Position numbers and translations under genes: made by a program. Positions 1 through 3,459 of a stretch of DNA of 8,825 bases are shown in pieces. The notes beneath the pieces were generated by a model. That model was not told the origin of the DNA. It did not search any database and saw only the letters and a program-made list of their open reading frames with translations. Numbering within the stretch: the stretch's first letter is position 1; each line of letters begins with the position of its first letter. The stretch is from assembly GCA_964364855.1 (NCBI GenBank), contig CAYINU010000073.1, positions 1 to 8,825 of the forward strand, read 5' to 3'. The stretch comes from CAYINU01 sp964364855. GTDB lineage: Bacteria; Margulisbacteria; Marinamargulisbacteria; CAYINU01.

Positions 1-1
1 G

Positions 2-340
2 CAGGGCAATATCATTGTGATCGCGGATTCGATCGTGGACCACGCGACGGGTCCCAGGGCGGCTTACCTACTCGCCAAAAAGTCCCTTTGGGAATTTGTG
101 AAAATGGCTGCAGTGGAATTCGCGCCGGCTTTTCGGGTCAATGCCATCGGTCCGGGCTGGATATTGGATGCGGTAGACGGTACTCCGACGGCATCTGGGG
201 CGGCTGAAAAAATTCCCCTTCAAAAAAAGGGCGATCCAGCGGATATTTTACAAGCGCTGGATTTTCTGATCCGGTCTACCTATGTCACCGGAAGCCTCAT
301 CCATATGGATGGGGGCCGGCATCTCAAGCCTGTTTTTTAG
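2..340 (+). CDS. short-chain dehydrogenase/reductase, C-terminal part (possible pteridine reductase)
   Basis: The frame is open from the left edge, so the N-terminal Rossmann part lies outside the window. What remains is the second half of an SDR oxidoreductase: a beta strand (IIVIADS) at the place of the catalytic Ser, the catalytic Tyr-x3-Lys in AYLLAKKS, the following helix, and VNAIGPGWI, the usual SDR stretch after the active site. It ends with the typical TYVTGSLIHMDGG cofactor/C-terminal motif. Its stop is 12 bases before folB, which has a strong AAAGGGG ribosome site, so the genes are probably cotranscribed. The position before folB and folK suggests a FolM-like dihydrofolate/dihydromonapterin (pteridine) reductase. 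That substrate is inferred from context only; the SDR fold itself is clear. Confidence 0.85.
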   Translation, partial: QGNIIVIADSIVDHATGPRAAYLLAKKSLWEFVKMAAVEFAPAFRVNAIGPGWILDAVDGTPTASGAAEKIPLQKKGDPADILQALDFLIRSTYVTGSLIHMDGGRHLKPVF

Positions 341-352
341 AAAGGGGAAATC

Positions 353-703
353 ATGGACAAAATCCATATTCAGGACCTGCACTTGCGCACCGTTATCGGT
401 GTTCATGAGTGGGAGCGCAAGGTCCGCCAAGATGTCACGCTTAACCTGGTTCTGGAAACCGATCTGAAAAAAGCCGGTCAGACCGATAATATTGCCGACA
501 CCGTGGACTACCGCACCCTCACTAAAAGCCTCATTACGTTTGTGGAGATGTCGTCTTTTTTCCTCATTGAAAAACTGGCCGAGTCCGTGGCAGAAAGGGT
601 GCTCCAGACCCCTGGGGTACAGGCGGTGATGGTGCGATTGGACAAGCCCGGCGCCCTGCGCTACACCCGCTCGGTGGCTGTGGAAATCCGGCGTAGCCGG
701 TAA
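353..703 (+). CDS. folB: dihydroneopterin aldolase
   Basis: This enzyme converts 7,8-dihydroneopterin to 6-hydroxymethyl-7,8-dihydropterin and glycolaldehyde in cytosolic folate synthesis, making the substrate of the next gene's product. The 116-residue length is normal for the family. Signatures visible are TVIGVHEWERKVRQ near residues 13-26 (the GvxxxEr substrate segment), VDYRTL near 51-56, the helix FFLIEKLAESVAERVL, and VRLDKPGAL near 98-106 with the conserved Lys-Pro. The ATG follows AAAGGGG at a good distance. It lies 12 bases after the SDR gene and 5 bases before folK, so the three form an operon. A slightly different use as epimerase or oxygenase cannot be excluded from sequence. Confidence 0.95.
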   Translation: MDKIHIQDLHLRTVIGVHEWERKVRQDVTLNLVLETDLKKAGQTDNIADTVDYRTLTKSLITFVEMSSFFLIEKLAESVAERVLQTPGVQAVMVRLDKPGALRYTRSVAVEIRRSR

Positions 704-708
704 CGCCG

Positions 709-1143
709 ATGAATTGCGCCTACCTGCTGCTCGGTTCAAATGTCGAGAAAGAAAAAAACATTCCCGAGGCGATCGATCGGCTAAAACACGCCCTTCATGT
801 GACCGCTGTTTCGTCTGTGCATGAGACCGAACCGGTGGGGGATACTGACCAAGCCCATTATTGGAATGTTGCCGTGTTGGTCGAAACCGACCTCACAGCT
901 GAGGCACTCAAAACGGACGTCCTGCGTCCCATCGAACGCGAGATGCACCGCGTCCGCACCGGCAACACCAACGCACCCCGTACAATCGATATCGATATCA
1001 TTTTGTTTAATGACAACGTGATCGATGCTGATGTATTTGGATATGCCCACGTGGCCGTGCCGTTGGCGGAGATTGCTCCGAATTTTTTGTTGCGTCCTGG
1101 GTTGTCTTTGGGCAGTTTAGGCAGTAGTTTCAAACTGTTGTAA
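709..1143 (+). CDS. folK: 2-amino-4-hydroxy-6-hydroxymethyldihydropteridine pyrophosphokinase (HPPK)
   Basis: The enzyme transfers pyrophosphate from ATP to 6-hydroxymethyldihydropterin, the step before dihydropteroate synthase. It shows the N-terminal AYLLLGSNVEKEKN, the substrate-binding SSVHETEPVG (residues about 35-44) and the signature PRTIDIDIILF (about 86-96), whose two Asp bind the Mg ions, followed by VPLAEIAP. At 144 residues it is somewhat shorter than the roughly 158 of the E. coli enzyme. The usual PHPRxHERxF stretch before VPLAEIAP is shortened to GYAHVA. The ATG is 5 bases after folB, and no clear ribosome site is seen, suggesting translational coupling. The last 189 bases are duplicated downstream as a folK fragment, so the C-terminus may be either original or exchanged. 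Confidence 0.93.
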   Translation: MNCAYLLLGSNVEKEKNIPEAIDRLKHALHVTAVSSVHETEPVGDTDQAHYWNVAVLVETDLTAEALKTDVLRPIEREMHRVRTGNTNAPRTIDIDIILFNDNVIDADVFGYAHVAVPLAEIAPNFLLRPGLSLGSLGSSFKLL

Positions 1144-1157
1144 CGGCGCGATCTAAT
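955..1157 (+). repeat. left copy of a diverged 203-bp direct repeat (folK 3' end plus flank)
   Basis: Positions 955-1157 align without gaps to 2461-2663, both 203 bases long. The aligned stretch runs from the CGCACCG of folK codons RT, through the folK stop, to the common CGATCTAAT. By hand I count about 34 differences in the 192 coding bases, roughly 82% identity. The repeat extends, with a deletion, into the convergent 69-aa gene. It marks one arm of a segmental tandem duplication, not an insertion-sequence target duplication. Confidence 0.9.
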
Positions 1158-1188
1158 CCAATGCCAGTAGCTCCAACCACTCTGCGTA
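1130..1188 (-). pseudogene. wrecked copy of the 69-aa gene found intact at 2636-2845
   Basis: Read on the minus strand, this stretch has YAEWLELLAL and then, in another frame, LDRAVTTV and a stop. The intact 69-aa protein has YAEWLEMLAM in its middle and LDRAVTTV at its end. Relative to the intact gene about 70 bases are missing between the two blocks, which shifts the frame, and a TGA stands just before the first block. No match to the gene's 5' half is seen in 1189-1253. Like the intact copy, the remnant overlaps the folK 3' end by 14 bases. It is very likely untranslated. Confidence 0.8.
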
Positions 1189-1253
1189 TCAACAAGGAAT
1201 GCGAGCCTGAGCGCGCGGAGCTGTAGCAGCGCTCTTCTCATTGTGCGATAGAC

Positions 1254-1463
1254 TCATTTCAACCTTTTAAAGGACTCGCGGGTTAATCCGCACCGCTTGA
1301 TAATGGTAGATTCAACTCCTGGAGAAATATCCTTGCCTGGATGATTCGGAACAGGAATGATCGTGGAATCTTTTACAAAGATGACATGAGACCCAGCCTG
1401 CCTGCTAATACAGAATCCAAGTTTCTTTAGTTTTCTTTCAATTTCTTTAAATCGATAGGGCAT
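1254..1463 (-). CDS. hicA: HicA-family mRNA interferase toxin
   Basis: HicA toxins are small double-stranded-RNA-binding-fold ribonucleases that cleave mRNA independently of ribosomes and are neutralised by HicB. The 69 residues fit the family length. Visible features are KEIERKLKKLGF at the start, the GSHVIF block with the catalytic His at residue 26, VPNHPGKDISPG, and the final helix with STIIKRCGLTRESF. It starts 13 bases after the stop of the HicB-like gene with only a weak ribosome site, which suggests coupling to the antitoxin gene upstream. The order antitoxin-then-toxin is the reverse of the E. coli hicAB order but common elsewhere. The gene appears intact. Confidence 0.88.
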   Translation of the reverse strand: MPYRFKEIERKLKKLGFCISRQAGSHVIFVKDSTIIPVPNHPGKDISPGVESTIIKRCGLTRESFKRLK

Positions 1464-1476
1464 GGAGCCAAATTAA

Positions 1477-1767
1477 TCAGATTTGATCTTTTAAAAGATC
1501 TCGAATAGGCTTGATCTGGCTTTTGAAAGTAGGGCCTTTTATTTCGGAAACGGCATCTATCACACCGAGAAGTTCGGAAAGCGCTTCCCTTTCCGAATAC
1601 CCAAATGCATAAAGGTCACCATAACCTACAACCTCTGCCAAATACCCTTCTCCATCTTTGTTTACAAGCCAAGGGGTATTATGCTGCGGATTAATATAAA
1701 GTCTAATAAATTTTGTAGCATTGGTATTCAACGAAGTAGAGGATGCTAGCATATCCCATGGATGCAT
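1477..1767 (-). CDS. hicB: HicB-like antitoxin
   Basis: From the preferred start the product has 96 residues. The core NKDGEGYLAEVVGYGDLYAFG followed by SEREALSELLGVIDAV matches the HicB partial RNase H fold, in which a substrate-like strand-turn-strand is followed by the Gx(T/S)xxEA helix. No clear C-terminal HTH or RHH DNA-binding domain is seen after it (the tail is short and charged, ending LLKDQI), so autoregulation may be delegated to the RHH protein at the head of the operon. I chose the ATG at 1767 because AGGA stands 6-9 bases before it and it avoids overlap with the upstream gene; an in-frame ATG at 1830 would overlap the 89-aa gene by 32 bases. The adjacent hicA strongly supports the call. 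Confidence 0.75.
   Translation of the reverse strand: MHPWDMLASSTSLNTNATKFIRLYINPQHNTPWLVNKDGEGYLAEVVGYGDLYAFGYSEREALSELLGVIDAVSEIKGPTFKSQIKPIRDLLKDQI
1485..1500. repeat. perfect 16-bp palindrome at the end of hicB
   Basis: GATCTTTTAAAAGATC reads identically on both strands. It lies over the last codons of hicB (KDLL/DQI region), about 22 bases before the hicA start on the mRNA. As RNA it could form a 6-bp stem with a UUAA loop. It might tune hicA translation or mRNA stability, or be chance in AT-rich coding sequence. Confidence 0.35.
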
Positions 1768-1798
1768 GGTTTCCTGGAAAAACCGGCTTTGAGAGGGT

Positions 1799-2068
1799 TT
1801 ATTTTTTATTTTTTGCTTTGAGAAGGGCATCGATAGCCTCTTTTAATTTTTTAAGTTCATCTACAGTAGTACGAATTTCGATCGACTCTTCAACTTCCAT
1901 AGGCGCATCGGAATTATGGGTTCGTGAAATTTGGAATCCAACGAAGTCGAATTTCTCAGCTCGAATCGCAACCGAATTACCAAAAATGACAATCCTAAAA
2001 TTGTCGGCGCTTAATGAGGCAGATACGTTACGTTTACGATCCACCACTGAAATATTTTCATTTTTCAC
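1799..2068 (-). CDS. hypothetical protein, 89 aa
   Basis: I do not recognise this family. It begins at a GTG, with GGGGTGA a few bases upstream. The N-terminal two thirds alternate hydrophobic and polar residues as in beta strands (ASLSADNFRIVIFGNSVAIRAE, FVGFQIS). The C-terminal 25 residues form a lysine-rich amphipathic helix (TVDELKKLKEAIDALLKAK). There is no signal peptide or membrane segment, so it should be cytosolic. It sits 53 bases after the RHH gene and 31 bases before the preferred hicB start, all on one strand, so it is probably transcribed with the toxin-antitoxin pair. It could be an accessory third component, but only its position supports that. Confidence 0.65.
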   Translation of the reverse strand: MKNENISVVDRKRNVSASLSADNFRIVIFGNSVAIRAEKFDFVGFQISRTHNSDAPMEVEESIEIRTTVDELKKLKEAIDALLKAKNKK

Positions 2069-2121
2069 TGTTCACCCCAGCTAGACCAATTATTACAGAT
2101 TGGCTACATAAAAGCCAACCG

Positions 2122-2274
2122 TTACCCCTTCTTTTTCGACTGTGATTCCAAAAAAGAGAAAATAAATCGGCGAATTTCTACCGACATCGTACTGCCCATT
2201 TTTTTGCAAGCGGTATCGAATCGGTCTTTCACATCCTTGGGTAATAGGATGGTTACTTTTCCCTCATTCTCCAT
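2122..2274 (-). CDS. ribbon-helix-helix DNA-binding protein, 50 aa
   Basis: This small ORF reads MENEGKVTILLPKDV, then KDRFDTACKKMGSTMSVEIRR and FIFSFLESQSKKKG. The pattern is that of an RHH (MetJ/Arc/CopG) protein: one beta strand (KVTILLP), helix A (KDVKDRFDTACKKMG), a short turn with Ser/Thr, and helix B (SVEIRRFIFSFLES). RHH proteins dimerise, insert the paired beta strand in the DNA major groove, and often repress their own operon. It is the first gene of the minus-strand set leading to hicB and hicA. No ribosome site is seen before its ATG. An inverted repeat (2282-2328) immediately upstream is a natural operator candidate. Confidence 0.75.
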   Translation of the reverse strand: MENEGKVTILLPKDVKDRFDTACKKMGSTMSVEIRRFIFSFLESQSKKKG

Positions 2275-2281
2275 ATATAAA

Positions 2282-2328
2282 ATGCTAACAATATGAGAAC
2301 TGCTTTACAATGCGAATATAATTAGCAT
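2282..2328. promoter_or_regulatory. inverted repeat, candidate operator of the RHH protein
   Basis: The left arm ATGCTAACAATAT (2282-2294) and right arm ATATAATTAGCAT (2316-2328) match as an inverted repeat in 11 of 13 positions, separated by 21 bases. The repeat starts 7 bases before the RHH start codon and its right arm runs into the -10 box of the plus-strand promoter. Binding here could therefore control both directions. The assignment to the RHH protein is inference from position. Confidence 0.5.
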
Positions 2329-2333
2329 ATAAT
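2304..2333 (+). promoter_or_regulatory. sigma-70-type promoter for the ORF at 2364
   Basis: TTTACA (2304-2309) is separated by 18 bases from a perfect TATAAT (2328-2333). A transcript would start near 2340, and a GGAGG (2354-2358) stands 5 bases before the ATG at 2364. A second TATAAT at 2317-2322 has no matching -35. This is the clearest promoter in the accessory region. Confidence 0.6.
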
Positions 2334-2363
2334 TTTCATTAAAATACCATAATGGAGGTTTTT

Positions 2364-2537
2364 ATGCATGATAAAGACGATTCGCTAAATCAATTTCGAA
2401 ATCGCATTCTGAGACGGCCTTTGGGATTTAGGAGATGGGTTCTACGTAAAATCCCGCTTTCGCACCGACCACACCAATGCCCCCCGTACGATCGATATCG
2501 ATATCATTTTGTTCAACGACCACATCGTGGATACTGA
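2364..2537 (+). CDS. short ORF, probably a truncated gene fused to duplication junction sequence
   Basis: A gene start is well supported: a good promoter, GGAGG, 5 bases, then ATG. The predicted 57-residue product begins MHDKDDSLNQFRNRILRRP and is basic in its middle (LGFRRWVLRK). From about base 2442 the reading frame enters sequence that belongs to other genes: the antisense end of the membrane-protein gene and then the folK fragment in a wrong frame. Residues after about 27 (HRPHQCPPYDRYRYHF and so on) are therefore junk translation. The native gene was probably cut here by the recombination that made the duplication. I do not recognise the N-terminal part. Confidence 0.45.
   Translation: MHDKDDSLNQFRNRILRRPLGFRRWVLRKIPLSHRPHQCPPYDRYRYHFVQRPHRGY
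2442..2474 (-). pseudogene. remnant of the 3' end of a second copy of the membrane-protein gene
   Basis: On the minus strand this reads VWSVRKRDFT and a TAG stop. The intact membrane protein at 3460-4530 ends VWSVRKRDFG and TAA. Over the shared codons most base differences are at third positions, as expected of a true homolog and not of chance. Everything upstream of the Val-Trp is missing and replaced by folK sequence. Confidence 0.7.
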
Positions 2538-2649
2538 TGTCTTTCACTACGCACATGTGGCTGTTCCGTTGGCGGAGATTGCTCCGGAATTTTTGTTGCG
2601 TCCCAGGTTGTCTTTGGGTAGCTTAGTCGGTCGGTTCAAACCGTTGTGA
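2461..2649 (+). pseudogene. folK 3' fragment (second, decapitated copy)
   Basis: In frame this reads RTDHTNAPRTIDIDIILFND, continues through AHVAVPLAEIAPEFLLRP, and ends FKPL with a TGA stop. It matches the last 62 codons of folK at 955-1143 without gaps. The N-terminal 80 or so residues, including the GSN segment, are absent and there is no start, so it cannot make a working HPPK. About half of the codon differences from folK are silent and there is no internal stop or frameshift, so it was under selection until recently or came from another lineage's functional folK. It forms the right arm of the 203-bp repeat and overlaps the end of the 69-aa gene by 14 bases. Confidence 0.92.
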
Positions 2650-2845
2650 CAGCTCGATCTAATATGTCCATTACTTCAAAATAGGCATCTCTAAGTCGGG
2701 CATTTTCGGAAATTGCTTCGTTGTTTAAATTTTCCATTGCCAACATTTCCAACCACTCTGCATAGGCTTTCCAGTGGGGTTTTTCAACTCGCTTGTCAGT
2801 ATGCATTTCAAACAACAGTCTCAATTCTTCAATCGTCTTGTTCAT
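2636..2845 (-). CDS. hypothetical protein, 69 aa, intact copy
   Basis: I chose the ATG at 2845 because GGAGAG stands 6-11 bases upstream; an in-frame ATG at 2857 lacks this. The product is acidic and probably all-helical: MNKTIEELRLLFEMH, then HWKAYAEWLEMLAMENLNNE and ARLRDAYFEVMDILDRAV. I do not recognise the family and see no signal peptide or membrane segment. It is divergent from the XRE gene with a shared control region, and a good promoter with a palindrome lies upstream, so XRE control is likely. Its 3' end overlaps the folK fragment convergently by 14 bases. A second copy, wrecked, lies after the intact folK, so this gene is an old neighbour of folK in this lineage. Confidence 0.7.
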   Translation of the reverse strand: MNKTIEELRLLFEMHTDKRVEKPHWKAYAEWLEMLAMENLNNEAISENARLRDAYFEVMDILDRAVTTV

Positions 2846-2880
2846 AATTCTCTCCATAATAGCCTAAATGGAATAGTTTG

Positions 2881-2909
2881 AGTGTAATATTACAATGCCT
2901 CTCGGTCAA
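2881..2909 (-). promoter_or_regulatory. sigma-70-type promoter of the 69-aa gene
   Basis: On the minus strand TTGACC (2909-2904) is followed after exactly 17 bases by TACACT (2886-2881), five and four matches to consensus. The predicted start near 2874 gives a leader of about 30 bases with the GGAGAG ribosome site. The palindrome 2883-2894 covers part of the -10 box and the spacer, an ideal place for a repressor. Confidence 0.55.
2883..2894. promoter_or_regulatory. perfect 12-bp palindrome, candidate XRE operator
   Basis: TGTAATATTACA is its own reverse complement. It lies in the 80-base gap between the divergent 69-aa and XRE genes, over the -10 region of the former and the expected -35 region of the latter. 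XRE-family repressors bind such short palindromes as dimers. Binding by the neighbouring XRE protein is inferred. Confidence 0.55.
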
Positions 2910-2918
2910 GTTTATACT
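2890..2918 (+). promoter_or_regulatory. promoter of the XRE gene, probably giving a leaderless mRNA
   Basis: TATACT (2913-2918) is a good -10 box; the matching -35 (TTACAA, 2890-2895) is weak. The start of transcription would fall about 7 bases after the -10 box, at or next to the ATG at 2926. No ribosome site precedes that ATG. Together these suggest a leaderless message, as known for some phage repressors. Confidence 0.4.
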
Positions 2919-2925
2919 TTCACTT

Positions 2926-3120
2926 ATGCAACTCGGGAAAAAAATCCGATCCATTCGGGAGTCAAAAGGGATGACGCGTGAGGATATTGTGCGTGTGACT
3001 CGGTTGACCGTATCCACCCTATATAAAATTGAAACCGGCCGTATGAAAAGACCATCGTTTGAACTGATTGCCGAACTCGCTAAAGCGCTCGGTGTGTCGA
3101 TGGATGAGTTGACTAAATAG
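2926..3120 (+). CDS. XRE/Cro-CI-type helix-turn-helix transcriptional regulator, 64 aa
   Basis: The whole 64-residue protein is one HTH_3 domain: helix 1 GKKIRSIRESKG, helix 2 TREDIVRVT, recognition helix TVSTLYKIETGRM, then RPSFELIAELAKALG and the closing VSMDELTK. The LYKIETGRxxRPSFE block is diagnostic for the Cro/CI superfamily. There is no extra sensor or protease domain. I chose the ATG at 2926; an upstream TTG at 2878 would add 16 residues outside the domain. It is divergent from the 69-aa gene and convergent with the 93-aa gene (4 bases between stops). Likely targets are its own promoter and that of the 69-aa gene through the palindrome 2883-2894. It could be the antitoxin-like regulator of a small three-gene module. 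Confidence 0.88.
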   Translation: MQLGKKIRSIRESKGMTREDIVRVTRLTVSTLYKIETGRMKRPSFELIAELAKALGVSMDELTK

Positions 3121-3124
3121 CGCG

Positions 3125-3406
3125 CTACAAAAACCGTTTCGGCTGTGCCCGGAAAGCATCATTTCGGAAAATCAGATTCCAGTAGGCCCAAGATCTGGCA
3201 TCCATGATGCCGGGGTAAGCATGAGTTAACGCGTTAACGAAAGCGGTGGCATCAAAATAGTGTTTGGCGATTTTGATATCGTGGTCTGTGCCGTATTGCA
3301 TCAGGCAGCATAAGAAGTACACCGAATCGCGCAAGGCCTCGGAGGGAGGCTTGAACCATACCACTTTTTCGGCAACTTTTTTAAGATCCTCAGGTATGGG
3401 TTTCAT
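3125..3406 (-). CDS. hypothetical protein, 93 aa
   Basis: The ATG has GGAG 7 bases upstream, so the start is secure. The protein reads EDLKKVAEKVVWFKPPSEAL, then SVYFLCCLMQYGTDHDIKIA, and near its end PGIMDARSWAYWNLIF. These aromatic-rich blocks (WFKPPSEAL, QYGT, DARSWAYWN) look like conserved motifs of a small family; similar short proteins occur, to my recollection, beside nucleotidyltransferase-type toxin genes, but none is present here. No signal peptide or convincing membrane helix is seen. It faces the XRE gene tail to tail and starts 53 bases after the membrane-protein stop, so it may be read through from that gene. Function unknown. Confidence 0.7.
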   Translation of the reverse strand: MKPIPEDLKKVAEKVVWFKPPSEALRDSVYFLCCLMQYGTDHDIKIAKHYFDATAFVNALTHAYPGIMDARSWAYWNLIFRNDAFRAQPKRFL

Positions 3407-3429
3407 CCTAAATCTCCGATTTTGCCGGT

Positions 3430-3442
3430 TGAGTCATACTCA
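3430..3442. repeat. short inverted repeat before the 93-aa gene
   Basis: TGAGTCATACTCA has 5-base arms around CAT. It lies 24 bases upstream of the 93-aa start, in the 53-base gap after the membrane-protein gene. It could be an operator, but the arms are short and chance is possible. Confidence 0.25.
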
Positions 3443-3459
3443 TAGTTTATCAAATGGAT

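Noticed and set aside
986..1000. Repeated CGATATCGATATC as a regulatory palindrome
   Set aside because: It encodes the conserved IDIDI of HPPK and recurs only in the folK fragment.
1155..1169. 15-base identity (ATCCAATGCCAGTAG) with 4395-4415 in the membrane-protein gene
   Set aside because: The left sequence aligns well with the 69-aa gene, which explains it. A 15-base match by chance in a window of this size is unlikely but possible, and no flanking similarity is seen.
1209..1234. GAGCGC/GCGCTC inverted repeat after folK as a terminator
   Set aside because: The stem has only 6 bp around a 14-base loop and no T-run follows on either strand.
1743..2084. 113-codon plus-strand ORF over the hicB/89-aa region
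   Set aside because: It lies antisense to two genes with good starts and spacing, and has low-complexity Ser-rich content.
955..2663. The 203-bp repeats as ends of a transposon or integron
   Set aside because: They are coding sequence of folK, differ by nearly 20%, and no transposase or integrase lies between them.
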